64,000 nucleotides of DNA from Aliiruegeria haliotis (GCF_003003255.1 NZ_PVTD01000014.1:1-64000); one strand, 5' to 3'. Shown: positions 9,349 through 19,159, counted from the first letter of the stretch. Translations and numbers: made by a program. Notes: a model not told the origin generated them from the sequence alone.

Positions 9349-10620
9349 ATGACAATCGAGGATCGGTCACAGGAGAGGATTGACCAAGACGAACTTCGCA
9401 ATCTGCTGCGCGAACTCAGCCAACTTCTCATGTCGTGGAGTTGGGAGGGGGTCGTCGGCTACGAAGAGATCGTTTCGGGCGTCGCGCGCACTTACGGCTA
9501 CGAAGATGTGACAGTGGCGATGGATGCCCAGATGGCGATCATCGAACTGGCCGGTGAAGTTTCTGTCGTCAAGACGGAGCTTCCGGGCGTACCACCGCTG
9601 GCTTACACTCAGGAATTGAAATGCCTGCTTGCAGATATCTTTGACAGAAAGCTGTCGGTCGAGGATGCGCGCGCGGCAATTCGTGACCTGGCCGACAAGA
9701 AGCCGCCGCGGTCGAATTTTGTCGTATGGCTTGGTGCGATTACCCTTGCTGTTGGCCTCGCGATCGAGTGCGTGGGGACGTGGGAAGGCATCTTCTTTGG
9801 AGCCGTGACCGCCACCCTGACCGGGCTTTGTTTCGTGTTGGCAAGCCAAAACGAAGGTTTCGCAAAGATCGGACCGCTGGTGGGAACCTTCGCAAGTGGG
9901 GCAGTTGTCATGATTGCCTACAACTTCGGCTGGACCATGGCATCGCCCGGCCTCTTGCTGATACCGGCCACCTTTGTTTTCATTCCAGGGGACTCTATCA
10001 GTGTTCAGGCATATGAACTTGCGGAAGGTCGCTGGTCTGCAGGTGTACAGCGGTTCTTTTACAGTCTCATGGTTCTCGTATTGATGGTCATTGGCGGGTT
10101 CTTCGCCACTGTCGTGACCGGAACGCCGGTGGCAGAGCTATTCCCCGGCGAGCCCGCTGATCTTTTCCCGTGGTGGGCAACCTACATCGGACGGGCGATC
10201 ATCCTCGCCGGGATCATGCTGGCCTTTCACATGACGATGCAACAGTTCTGGCGGGCCTTGGCCGTGCTTTGGGCAGTGACGGTCGTGGGTCAGGTAACGG
10301 CAGGCCTCTGGGGGTCGTTCGCCGGCACCCTGATGGCGACCACGTTCGGCATGGCGCTAAGCCTTTGTATCGCTCGCCACGCCCGGTCCATCCCGACCTT
10401 TGTCTTGATGGTGCCAGTCGTGTTCGCCCTCTCACCCGGCACACATGGTTTGCGGCAGCTTGAAACATGGGTTTCGGGTCAGCAAATCAATGGTGTCAAC
10501 GATTTGTGGACACTTGGCGGAGTGCTTCTTTCGATTGGTATCGGCATGGTTCTGGGGCGCGTAATTGCGGGACGGTGGCATTGGATGGCGAACTGGCCGA
10601 AATTGGCTGGACAGAATTAG
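9349..10620 (+). CDS. ThrE-family threonine/serine exporter-like membrane protein (copy 1)
   Basis: The 423-residue protein has the two-part architecture of ThrE transporters. A hydrophilic N-terminal region (about residues 1-120) contains the family-like segments MSWSWEGVVGYEEIV and DAQMAIIEL. About ten membrane segments follow from residue 124. The central LLIPATFVFIPGDSISVQA carries the conserved PG of the first ThrE half, and VVFALSPGTHGLR the matching PG of the second. ThrE proteins export threonine, serine or small hydroxylated amino acids and dipeptides across the inner membrane. It lies downstream of the amidase genes, and a second ThrE-like gene follows after an IS graveyard. The specific substrate is inferred only. 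Confidence 0.82.
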   Translation: MTIEDRSQERIDQDELRNLLRELSQLLMSWSWEGVVGYEEIVSGVARTYGYEDVTVAMDAQMAIIELAGEVSVVKTELPGVPPLAYTQELKCLLADIFDRKLSVEDARAAIRDLADKKPPRSNFVVWLGAITLAVGLAIECVGTWEGIFFGAVTATLTGLCFVLASQNEGFAKIGPLVGTFASGAVVMIAYNFGWTMASPGLLLIPATFVFIPGDSISVQAYELAEGRWSAGVQRFFYSLMVLVLMVIGGFFATVVTGTPVAELFPGEPADLFPWWATYIGRAIILAGIMLAFHMTMQQFWRALAVLWAVTVVGQVTAGLWGSFAGTLMATTFGMALSLCIARHARSIPTFVLMVPVVFALSPGTHGLRQLETWVSGQQINGVNDLWTLGGVLLSIGIGMVLGRVIAGRWHWMANWPKLAGQN

Positions 10621-10668
10621 CAGCCGGTAGCAGTTTGGACCTGTCGCGGGATTGTGCCGCTCCCTTGA

Positions 10669-10985
10669 TCATGACCCTCTCCCCGAAGAGTCCGCGTTTC
10701 CAGGGTAGCTCTGTTCAGGTTTTGGTCCTCTTTTTAGCCGTTGGTGATACTCCCACGGTGTGAGGCCGTCGAGGCTCGAATGTGGGCGGTGGTGGTTGTA
10801 GCCATCGCGCTTGCCGCAATCAATTGGCGGGCATGGCGCAGGTTGGTGAACAGGTGCTCGCTCAGGCACTTGTCCCTCTGACGGCCATTGAAGCTTTCCA
10901 CGAAGCCGTTCTGCATCGGTTTGCCGGCGTGATGTCGTGCCATTCGAACTTCCGCTCCTCTTGCCAATTGAGGATTGCGGTGCCG
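10669..10985 (-). mobile_element. IS3-family transposase OrfB C-terminal remnant
   Basis: Minus-strand pieces in different frames match the end of an IS3-type OrfB. They read AILNWQEERKFEWH, GKPMQNGFVESFNGRQRDKC (with the DDE glutamate), EHLFTNLRHARQLIA, and finally YNHHRPHSSLDGLTPWEYHQ. At least two frame changes separate these segments. The upstream part of OrfB and all of OrfA are absent, because homology stops where an oppositely oriented IS110 piece begins. Confidence 0.82.
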
Positions 10986-10989
10986 CGAT

Positions 10990-11177
10990 GGTGACCGGCC
11001 GGGTTCGTGGCTGTCTCGAATGTTGGCCCACAAGCCACGAATGCTGGTCGCCATCGCGCTGGCCAATAGTGAGCGGTGCAGCGCCACCGGTCCGAGCGCA
11101 ACGCGAACGGCTCGGATGGTCTGGGCCATGCTCTCGCGCCACGAGGACTACCGAGATCCGGCCGGCGCGGTCTGTTG
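10990..11177 (+). mobile_element. IS110-family transposase C-terminal remnant
   Basis: The plus-strand frame reads PGSWLSRMLAHKPRMLVAIA, then LAN, then after an unexpected stretch of about 14 codons RTARMVWAMLSRHEDYRDPA and a TGA. The outer parts match the C-terminus of IS110-type transposases, where LAN is normally followed almost directly by KMAR.IWA. The extra codons look like a small insertion. Only this terminal piece remains. Confidence 0.65.
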
Positions 11178-11547
11178 ACCGCAAGCACCGGAGCGTCGGC
11201 GATGTGAGGAGGAGCACGACCAGCATGGGCAAATGATCGACCAGATCCGGAACGGGAAAGCCAGTGGCGTCCAACGATCACGAGCTCGTAGTTTTGATCT
11301 GGACCCCGGTCCGCACATCACCATACCGGCCCGCGGCATGTCATGGCCGCACCTGAGAGGCCTGAAACATGACCACACCCGATCACATGCTCACAAGGTC
11401 AGAAAACTCTTGCATCGAAGGGGGCTTCCAAACATGCACGCCGATTGACAATCGGGATCAGGAAAACCAAACGTCGTTCTTGAGCCCCAGGTGTTTGATC
11501 CCAGGTTTTGGTGGTGCGATCCGTTCTTTGGAATGGAAGGAAACCCT
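11178..11547. other. Unassigned DNA between IS remnants
   Basis: No gene is supported. Short frames on both strands have no recognised family and are best read as scrambled mobile-element sequence between the IS110 and IS481 pieces. Confidence 0.45.
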
Positions 11548-11715
11548 ATGGGACAAGTACGTCATGGCTGCGCCACGACCACGCACGCCGTCAGAGCAGC
11601 AATACAGCGTTCGCAGGCTTCGACCACGGAGTTGAGACGGGAACTCGGCATCAATCGCGCGCGCCCTTGCAATCGCAAGATCAAACGGGCCGACCTCGAT
11701 GTTTGCTTGTTGCAT
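11548..11715 (+). mobile_element. IS481-family transposase N-terminal remnant
   Basis: From the ATG the frame reads MGQVRHGCATTTHAVRAAIQ followed by SQASTTELRRELGINR. This matches the highly conserved N-terminus (MGQV.HG.ATTT.AVR.AIQ.S) and helix-turn-helix of a well-known IS481 group. Homology ends after about 50 codons and no catalytic domain follows. Confidence 0.8.
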
Positions 11716-12033
11716 CTGTGGCGCCTCCCTGTTGGTCGCTCATACCGGCGCGTCCACGATCGGTTGTGATCCTGCGAACCGCTGCGGGAACACTCTCTCA
11801 CTCAAGAAATTCCAATAGTTGACGAGATCTAATTCAGGCTTTCATGACGAAAATCCTGGCAAAAAACCTGGCAGCCGCAAATTGTCCGATCAAGCTCGAA
11901 CGGCGCTGTCGTGGCGGATCTCGACGTCGCGGCCTCTTCCGAGGTCCCGTTCGATGTTCAAACCACCAGATTGACCTCGGCGTGCGGCGTGACATGCCTG
12001 ATTGCAGCTGCGCCGCGACCCGTTTGCGCGCAG
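11716..12033. other. Intergenic stretch downstream of AraC-type regulator gene
   Basis: No supported gene. It lies between the IS481 remnant and the 3' end of the leftward AraC-family gene. I see no clear terminator. Confidence 0.4.
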
Positions 12034-13056
12034 TCACCTTCGATTTCCGGAGAAACCGGCTATCCCGTCAGGTCGATGGACACGGGCGCCCAACTCGATC
12101 GTATGGCGCAGGGTTTCAGACGGCAACTCGCCAAACTGCGCCTTGTATTCCCGCGCGAAACGACCTCCGGATGTATAGCCAAATTGGAGGGCCGCATCTT
12201 TCACTGACCGAGGTGGAGCGGGGCGGTACAGAAGGCATTCGCGCACGGCGGTCAGCCGGCGGTATTGTACAAATTGCCAGGGCGGATGGCCAAATACCTC
12301 GTTAAATGCCTCGTGCAACTGGCTTTTGCCGATCCCGGCGGCGTCACATAGCCGGGCGATACTCAGTTCTTCAGGTGTTATCTTGTTGATCACATCACGT
12401 GCCGCACGTACTTGATCCACCGCGCGTCGGTTGTGGGCGCATCGGGCTTGCCGGATAAAATCCGCATCCAGAAACCACTGTGCCACCGCTGAAAAAAAAC
12501 GTGCCTCCGAGGGGCGATCCAAGACCGCGTGGGCTGGGTCTGTGGCATCGGTTTGTGCCTGTGCGAACACATGCGCACAAAGGACAGAATAGCCGCAAAG
12601 CGCTTCGGGCTTGAGCTGCAGCATCCTGTGGCCGCGCGGTAGTTCAAAATGCGGCACCCCGCAAAGTTGCGCCAACGTCGATTGAAACACTGCGCGACTC
12701 AGCGCAATGAACAGAACGTTACGGTCCGTGCTTTGGGTGGACCACTCCTCCCTGCCATCCAGGAAATACGCATCGCCTGGATGGCCGACAAAGCCGTTTA
12801 GCTTGTATTCTCCGTACCACTTCAGAGGAACCGTAAGTCCAACCCAATCGGCGTCCCCAAAGACGCAAGACGCTGATTCTGGCCCCCAATTAACATGCTC
12901 TACCACGCAGTCGCGGCCCCAGACATACGCTGCTTTTACGGCCAGTTCACCAACTCCAAACTGCGTGAGTTCATATTCCCTCACCGGCATTTGGCGCAGA
13001 TGATCGGTGTAACTGCCAACGCGTCGCAGGCTCAACTGCAGGCTCCTCCCGGGCAT
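12034..13056 (-). CDS. AraC-family transcriptional regulator
   Basis: The 340-residue protein ends in an AraC/XylS double helix-turn-helix domain (about residues 215-320). The first helix region reads LSIARLCDAAGIGKSQLHEA with a following FGHPPWQFVQYRRL. The second reads SVKDAALQFGYTSGGRFAR ending in FAREYKAQFGELPSETLR, the family signature. The first 200 residues form an AraC_binding_2-like sensing region of unknown ligand. Such proteins activate neighbouring genes after effector binding. It stands alone, flanked on both sides by IS remnants, so its target could be the amidase and transporter genes around it; this is inference. Confidence 0.88.
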   Translation of the reverse strand: MPGRSLQLSLRRVGSYTDHLRQMPVREYELTQFGVGELAVKAAYVWGRDCVVEHVNWGPESASCVFGDADWVGLTVPLKWYGEYKLNGFVGHPGDAYFLDGREEWSTQSTDRNVLFIALSRAVFQSTLAQLCGVPHFELPRGHRMLQLKPEALCGYSVLCAHVFAQAQTDATDPAHAVLDRPSEARFFSAVAQWFLDADFIRQARCAHNRRAVDQVRAARDVINKITPEELSIARLCDAAGIGKSQLHEAFNEVFGHPPWQFVQYRRLTAVRECLLYRPAPPRSVKDAALQFGYTSGGRFAREYKAQFGELPSETLRHTIELGARVHRPDGIAGFSGNRR

Positions 13057-13164
13057 CCCGTCTAAGGGTCCGTTTCATCTCAAGTATAAATAGAACCCGT
13101 TTCGAACCACAAGTCGGGACCCAAAGCTTCCGGCAGGTGACCTTGACCGAGCTTGATCGGACAT

Positions 13165-13385
13165 CTAAGCGGTTTCTGTTTTGGCCTTGATGAACTTGCG
13201 CAATGAGCGCCCTCTCAGGTCAAAGTGCGGTGGTTATCAATGTAGTCCTCGAGCCATCTATCCAGCAAGGGCAGTGCGGTCTCGGCGTCGGGCGCCGGAT
13301 TGACGCGAACCTGGTCGCGCTTGAGCGTCTTGACCAAGGCTTCGGACGGGCCTTTCGACTACGGGTCCTTCACCCGTATGAAGCA
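13165..13385 (-). mobile_element. Second IS3-family OrfB C-terminal remnant
   Basis: The minus strand reads SEALVKTLKRDQVRVNPAPD then ETALPLLDRWLEDY and, after one frame change, HFDLRGRSLRKFIKA before a TAG at 13165-13167. These match the C-terminal end of an IS3-type OrfB (SEAFVKTFKRDY..., EDYN..HPH.GL..RSPREFI). It belongs to a different IS3 subgroup from the copy at 10.7-11.0 kb. The 5' part is replaced by IS21 sequence. Confidence 0.75.
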
Positions 13386-13906
13386 GGGCTTCAGTTCGAA
13401 CTGTCGAGCAAGGATAGGCCCGCACGAACAGCATCCGGCTGTGGCAGAGGCGGACATGGGCGACCTTAGCCGTCGTCTTGACGCCACCAAGAATCACGAT
13501 CTCATGACACCGGTCGAACTGGTAGGCTTCGCCGGGATCAATGCTCAGCGGCACTTTGGCAGAGGTTGGCGCTTCCTGCGTGGCCTTCGACCAGTCGGCC
13601 GCATACCGCCGAACGGCATCATAGCCGCCGCCGTAGCCGCGGTTGCGCAACTCCTGGTAGACCCGGACGAGCGTCAGCCGTTCCCGTTTCGGTCGACCGG
13701 TGTTCGCGGCCAGCTCCGAACGCCAGGGATCGATCTTCGGGCGGGGGCTGTGTGGTGCGGTCATAAGTGAACTCTGTGGCACCAGAACGGATCACTTTGC
13801 GCACGGTGTTCCGCGACGCTCGAAGCTCGTGGCAAATCTGCTTGTTCGATTTGCCATCGATGAAATGCGCACATCTGATCTTCGCAATAGTCTCCACGAA
13901 CAACAT
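13386..13906 (-). mobile_element. IS21-family istA remnant, frameshifted
   Basis: The start of IstA is intact (MLFVETIAKIRCAHFIDGKS, then SNKQICHELRASRNTVRKVI, the helix-turn-helix). A frameshift near 13740 passes to a frame reading ERLTLVRVYQELRNRGYGGG, GEAYQFDRCHEIV (first catalytic Asp retained) and KVAHVRLCHSRMLFVRAYP. Homology then stops at the junction with IS3 sequence. No istB helper gene is present. Confidence 0.85.
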
Positions 13907-14162
13907 CCCCAGACTCCTCTCTCATGCTTTTGAGGGAGCTTCTGATCACGCTCGTCAGGGGGGGCAAAATTGGGGTCTGTCGCAGATTTGGTGTAGGGTT
14001 ACGTGCGATGGCGCTATATTTAGTCAGGTTTTGGCGGGGTTTGCTGATGGATTCATGGAATTTACGACAGGGCTTTGTACCTAAAGCGTTTCGACAAAAG
14101 TTTGAATCGTAAGGATTCCGCTGAGGTTTGTTTTGTGATTCACCCTGTTTGGGAGGATCCTG

Positions 14163-14372
14163 TCATGTCGGACCACTACTCAAGGAACTCCGGGATCGCT
14201 TTGCGCGATTGATCGAGGAAGGGCTGACACGGAGGGAAGCCTGCCGGCGCCTTCGTGTTTCTGCGGCGACGGGAGCACGGTGGGCGCGCCAGATCCGGAG
14301 TGCAGGTGAAGCTGTTGTCTCTCCGATGGGGCGTCCTGCAGGAACCGGCAAACTGGCCGCACATGTCAGGTT
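14163..14372 (+). mobile_element. IS630-like transposase N-terminal (HTH) remnant
   Basis: A frame starting near 14175 reads LLKELRDRFARLIEEGLTRR followed by EACRRLRVSAATGARWARQI, a helix-turn-helix of IS630/Tc1-type transposases. Its continuation is lost at about 14372, where ISL3 homology begins in another frame. Assignment rests on the HTH and spacing only. Confidence 0.55.
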
Positions 14373-15240
14373 CAGGTCGCGGATCGCTGGCATCTCCTTG
14401 AGAACGTCAGCGCGGCTTTTCTTTTGGCGGTCCAGCGGAGCATTCCTTCGATCCGCAAGGCCATCGGGGCGGCGACCCTGAACCCAGCTATTCTTACGGC
14501 GGCGGAAAGGCTGCGATACGAAGGCTTTCAGCGCCGTCAGGCGGCCAACCGGATGGTTCGGCAGATGGCCGACGAGGGTGTTCCCATCAAATGGATCGTC
14601 CGCGCGACTGGCCTGAGCTGTGGACTGGTCCGGCGGATCGTGCGTGGCGAGCGCGAGGATGTGTTCCGTCTTCGTCAGAGCAGTCTAACGCCCTGCCTTT
14701 CGCGCCTGGAACGGGAATGGGCGGGTGGCTGCCGCAGCGGCGCCGAACTCTGACGCAGCCTTCGGAATGCGGGCTTTGGTGGCAGCCTTCAGGTGGTCGG
14801 GGAATGGGCCACACGCCAACGCCAGGCGGAACGTGCCAATCCGTCGCTCTCCGGAAAATCGCCCTCGGCGCGCAAGATCGCCCGTCTCATGACAGCGGCA
14901 AGAGATCATCTGCACATGGCCGACGCGATCCGCATCACCCGCGTGGAAGCTGCCATCCCGGCTCTCTCAAGCGCCCGGGCATTGACCGACTGGTTCACCC
15001 GCATGGTTCGAAACGGCGAGCAGCAGGCACTGATACCCTGGCTGGAGGCGGCTGAAACCGGCATGCTTGCCTCCTCCGCCCGAGGCTTGCATACGGACCA
15101 CGCGGCTTTGGCAGCGGCACTGACCGAGCCCTGGTCGAACCGCCAGACCAAGGGACAGATCAATCGCCAGAAAACGCCGAAACGCCAGATGTATGGCCGA
15201 GCGAATATGGACATGCTCAAAGCCCGGATCATTGACCTGT
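14373..15240 (+). mobile_element. ISL3-family transposase C-terminal part with nonsense codon
   Basis: One frame runs through VADRWHLLENVSAAFLLAVQ, then VPIKWIVRATGLSCGLVRRI, a stop TGA at 14751-14753, FGGSLQVVGEWATR, SARKIARLM, EPWSNRQTKGQINRQK and KRQMYGRANMDMLKAR. The reading frame is kept across the stop, where relatives have Trp (GAELW), so TGG to TGA is the likely change. The N-terminal zinc-finger part is missing. Confidence 0.82.
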
Positions 15241-15299
15241 GTGAGAGAAACGACGGGAAGTTACACCGAAACCGAGTCAGATCCAAATTTGCTGGCCGA

Positions 15300-15589
15300 T
15301 CCACACTCGCGTCGATCATCGCGGTATTTTCTTCACTGTGTTCGGCGGCAAACCCAGTCATTATCCTCGCGAAAACGCCCTTGTCACTCCACCGCTTACA
15401 GCGGTTGTACAAGGTCTCGTGCGGACCGAATTCCGCAGGAACATCCCGCCGAAGTAAGCCATTGCAGTTGATGAAGATAATTCCGCTCGGAACGCGCCGA
15501 TCGTCGACGCGGGGCTTGCCATGTGACTTGGGAAAGTAGGGCTCAAGCCACGCCATCTGCGCCTCGGTAGGCCAGAAGAGATCAGACAT
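15300..15589 (-). mobile_element. IS5-family transposase N-terminal remnant
   Basis: The minus strand encodes MSDLFWPTEAQMAWLEPYFP, SHGKPRVDDRRVPSGIIFIN, and GVFARIMTGFAAEHSEENTA followed by MIDAS. This is the well-conserved first hundred residues of a large IS5 subgroup, ending at the first DDE Asp. The rest is missing, and the piece faces the ISL3 remnant tail to tail. Confidence 0.85.
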
Positions 15590-15865
15590 GTCACCGCTCG
15601 TATTCCAAACGCTGAATCACGCGGACCGACGGAAATCAATGGGCCCTGACCTTAAGGACGGCCTCGTCCGAATACCGTTTCCGAGCCATCTTCCACCCCC
15701 CTTCGTTGTTCAAACAATGGCTCAGTTTTTGGGGGCAGTCGCAACCAATGCACTGTCAGGTCGGCCGGGTGGGTGAAGTCCCCGTCGCGGAGCACCCGTC
15801 GCCTGAACTGACGCAGGCGACATGAACGGACAAAGCGCTTTTCATTCCGTAGCCTTGCAGGCAGA

Positions 15866-17209
15866 GTGTTCGCCATAGAAACAAGTGCAGAAAAGCCAAC
15901 GATGGACGAAACTGCGGCGCCACCTGAACCCGCAAGAGACGACGCCGGGGAAACCGAAACATCGCCGCCCGCCTCAGACTCGCGGCCGACACTCGACAAG
16001 GCCGATTTCGACAGGGTCACGTCCTTCATCATTCAGCTCGGCGCCGCCGCAAGAACATATGGGGCCGGCAGCCCCCAATTGGCGGCCTACATGCACAGAC
16101 TGCGCCAAGTGGCGAATATCGATGCCCATCATTTGTTCACCACATCATACATCTGGCATATCTTCTGCTATCCCGGAGAGGTTTGGCAATTCGGATATCT
16201 CGACAGAGTCATTGGGAAAAGTTTCAACCTCGGCAAACTCGCCAAGTTGAGCGCCGTTGTGGATCAGGTCTGCGAACTCGAGATAACGCTTGCCGCCGCG
16301 TTCAAGGAACTCAAGCAACTGGCAGCCGATCCTGACGACTACAATCCGTGGATCGTCGCCATCGGATATTTCTCTTCCGCGGCTGGCTTTGCCGTCATCC
16401 TGAACACGACTTTTTTCGCCGCGGCATTGAGTGGCTTGCTCAGCCTCGTCGTATTTGCGCTCACCCTGCTCACGGCCGGCTCGAAATGGATCACCGACAC
16501 GTTTGAGTTCCTCTCTGCATTGGTTGTCGGCGCGCTGGCCTGTCTGGTCGCCGTGTATCTGCCCGAAGTGGACTATGTGTCGGTGGCTCTCGCTGGAATT
16601 GTCGTCCTGATCCCGGGCTATACCCTGACCGTGGGGGTCGGCGAGCTTATGGACCGGCAGATTTTGACCGGGTCCGAGGGCCTCGTCAAAGGGTTGTTGA
16701 CGGCAGTCCAGCTTGTGTTCGGCGCTTCGATCGGCGCGACCTTTGTTGCCTGGGTGTTCGGCCATCCTATCGAGGCTACTGCCGTAGAGTACTCAACCAG
16801 TTTGCTGTTGATCTCGGCTGCAATCCTTACATTTGGACTGGCGCTTGTGTTCCAGGTCAGCCCTCGCGATTTGCTTTGGGCGATCACTGGTGGCGTCATT
16901 GCCTATTCTGGCACGCAAATTGGTGCTGTATGGGGCGACTGGCAGGGGCCGTTTATCGGGTCTTTGTTGTTGGCGCTGTTCGGGGCGCTCTATTCCGTGT
17001 TGACGAGGCGGCCGGCGATTGTCGTGAACCTGACGGCGATCATGGTGCTTGTCCCCGGTGCGTCTGCGATTTTGGGCATGAGCCTGGTACGAGAGGGCGG
17101 CGTTGCCGAGGGTCTTGATGTGGAATTGAATGCCGTCATGACGATTTTTGCCATCGTCGCCGGCCAGATCATCGCGAACACGCTTCTTGCGACTCGCGAA
17201 CACCGGTAA
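15866..17209 (+). CDS. ThrE-family threonine/serine exporter-like membrane protein (copy 2)
   Basis: The 447-residue protein repeats the ThrE layout of the gene at 9349. A soluble N-terminal part (about 1-170) contains an acidic, disordered first 45 residues, and about ten membrane segments follow. VALAGIVVLIPGYTLTVGVG and LTAIMVLVPGASAILGMSLV carry the paired PG motifs of the two ThrE halves. I give the GTG start, preceded by AGG; an ATG at 15902 is equally possible and would remove 12 residues. Overall identity to copy 1 looks low, so the two are not a recent duplication. NhaC- and AspT-type carriers follow. Export of amino acids or dipeptides is the family role. Confidence 0.82.
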   Translation: MFAIETSAEKPTMDETAAPPEPARDDAGETETSPPASDSRPTLDKADFDRVTSFIIQLGAAARTYGAGSPQLAAYMHRLRQVANIDAHHLFTTSYIWHIFCYPGEVWQFGYLDRVIGKSFNLGKLAKLSAVVDQVCELEITLAAAFKELKQLAADPDDYNPWIVAIGYFSSAAGFAVILNTTFFAAALSGLLSLVVFALTLLTAGSKWITDTFEFLSALVVGALACLVAVYLPEVDYVSVALAGIVVLIPGYTLTVGVGELMDRQILTGSEGLVKGLLTAVQLVFGASIGATFVAWVFGHPIEATAVEYSTSLLLISAAILTFGLALVFQVSPRDLLWAITGGVIAYSGTQIGAVWGDWQGPFIGSLLLALFGALYSVLTRRPAIVVNLTAIMVLVPGASAILGMSLVREGGVAEGLDVELNAVMTIFAIVAGQIIANTLLATREHR

Positions 17210-17548
17210 TGCGGCAATTGCACCTTGGCGCCACGTTGTCGGAGGTCCCGGTCCCAGGTCTCGTCGCGCCTGCCTGGGATGTTCAGCCCCATCAACGGCC
17301 TTGGACATCCAATCGCTTTCGTTCGCCCGGCAAAGCTGGAAACGAAGATGGCGTCCGGACGACCGAGTATCTCTGCGGCGCTATCACCAGACTGGGAGTA
17401 AGCGTTTTGGTCTCGTCACCTCTTGTGAAAGGTCTGTTCTGTGTCACGTTGGTTGCCGTGGATCACACGGCTTTGTCTGGATCAGCCCGCACTTCTGCGC
17501 GAGGCGTTTGAAGAACCCGGACCTGCAAAGGAATTTTGAGGAAATACC
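17210..17548. other. Intergenic stretch before NhaC-like gene
   Basis: No recognised gene. The short frames are shadows without ribosome sites. A promoter for the antiporter gene may lie here, but none is clear. Confidence 0.45.
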
Positions 17549-19051
17549 ATGAGCGAGACCACGTCTTCAAAACTGCTTCTGGCCGGGCTTGTTTCCGTCG
17601 GCGGTATGATCCTCATGATCATCGGGTCGATCGCGCTTTTTGGTGAAAGCGCCGAGGACGGCCCCCTTCAAGTGGCGATGATGTTCGGCCTGTCGATTGC
17701 GATGCTCTCGGCCCGGTCGCTTGGCTTCACGATGGAAGAGCTTTCCGCAGCTATGAGCGCCAGCATCAACTCTGCCCTGGGCACAATCTTTGTCCTGCTG
17801 GCGATTGGCGCGTTGATTGGCGCGCTGTTCGTGTCCGGTACGATTGCTGCGGTGATCTACTACGGCGCGCAGATCGGCACGCCGCATATCCTTTATCTCC
17901 TTGTTCTGGTGATCGCCACGGTGCTTGCCACCGCGATTGGCAGTTCCTTCACCACGATTGCGGCGGTCGGCCTTCCGTTCGTTGCCCTCGCTCCGGCGAT
18001 GGAGGTTTCGCCGGTGGTGACTGCCGCAGCAGCCGTGTGCGGAGCGTTTGCCGGTGACGCGTTGGGCCGGATATCAGATACCTTCATCCTGACATCGACC
18101 CTCGTAGGTGCCGACACGAAGGCGCACCAGAAGACGCTTATGCGTGTGTTGCTGCCCGGATGGGTGGCCAGCGCCGTCCTGTTCACCTATCTTGGCTTTC
18201 AACACGGAGGATCCGGCAGCTTTGACCCCGCGCCGGTAAATGACCTGATTGAAACCCGCTTTCTGGTGTCGCCTCTGGCATTCCTGCCGCTTGTGATTGT
18301 CCTTGTCCTGTCGGTCCGGACCACGGCCTTTCTGTCCATCATGGCCGGTGCGGTGTCAGCGATCATCCTTGCAGGTTTTCAGCAATCAGAAATGATCAGT
18401 CAAACTTTGGCGGACGACTCGCTTGGCCGCTTTGCCCAATGGTTCAAGATTTCGCTGATCTCGCTTGGGACGGGGTTCGAACTGAACAGCGGCGACGCGA
18501 TGATGGACAAGACCTTTTCCGGTGGAGGCGTCGTGTCGATGCTGACGACGGTCTGGTTGATCCTTGTGGCCGCAGCGTTCGGCGCGGTTGTCGACCACTC
18601 CGGCATGTTGCAACGGTTGCTGAAGTCACTGCTGAATTGGGCCGACAGGGCCTCGCGGGTCATTGCCGCGTCTGCCATCACCTCGGTCGGGCTCAATGCG
18701 GCGACGGCCGATCCGTATATGTCGATCATTCTGGGAACGAACACCTATCGCCAGAAGTTCATGCAATTCCGACTGCAACCCAAGATCCAATCCGTGTCTG
18801 TTGCTGCCTCGGGAACGATCGCATCGCCGCTGATCCCGTGGAATGTGCATGGGGCCTATGCCGGAGGTACACTGGGTGTCGGGGTCCTTTCCTATGCGCC
18901 TTACGCGCTGCTTTTGTGGGCCACTCCGCTGGTTCTCATCTTCCTCGGATTTATCAAGTTCAATCAGGACGTGATCCCCGGGTCAGAAAGCCCACAGGAC
19001 GTTTACGGCAACAAACCCGAAAAGCTCCCCGAGCGGCGCACGTCCGTATAG
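17549..19051 (+). CDS. NhaC-family Na+/H+ antiporter-like transporter
   Basis: The 500-residue, highly hydrophobic protein has about 11-12 membrane segments and matches the NhaC/ion-transporter superfamily. Features are the central DALGRISDTFILTSTLVGAD with polar residues inside a helix, an AFGAVVDHSGMLQRLL segment, the NAATADPYMSIILGTNTY loop and the final SGTIASPLIPWNVHGAYAGG. NhaC-type carriers exchange Na+ for H+, and relatives exchange organic acids or amino acids for Na+ or H+. The ATG follows TGAGGAAATACC, a good ribosome site. It converges on the AspT-like gene downstream. Ion coupling is plausible, real substrate uncertain. Confidence 0.85.
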   Translation: MSETTSSKLLLAGLVSVGGMILMIIGSIALFGESAEDGPLQVAMMFGLSIAMLSARSLGFTMEELSAAMSASINSALGTIFVLLAIGALIGALFVSGTIAAVIYYGAQIGTPHILYLLVLVIATVLATAIGSSFTTIAAVGLPFVALAPAMEVSPVVTAAAAVCGAFAGDALGRISDTFILTSTLVGADTKAHQKTLMRVLLPGWVASAVLFTYLGFQHGGSGSFDPAPVNDLIETRFLVSPLAFLPLVIVLVLSVRTTAFLSIMAGAVSAIILAGFQQSEMISQTLADDSLGRFAQWFKISLISLGTGFELNSGDAMMDKTFSGGGVVSMLTTVWLILVAAAFGAVVDHSGMLQRLLKSLLNWADRASRVIAASAITSVGLNAATADPYMSIILGTNTYRQKFMQFRLQPKIQSVSVAASGTIASPLIPWNVHGAYAGGTLGVGVLSYAPYALLLWATPLVLIFLGFIKFNQDVIPGSESPQDVYGNKPEKLPERRTSV

Positions 19052-19159
19052 CCGTATTCTGCCCGCAAAAGGCGCGGACGATCAACGCGACGCTTGCCGA
19101 AAACCGAGCGTTCGGCCGGACGATGTAATCCGGGGTTCTCTGACTTCACCGTCGTGAAC

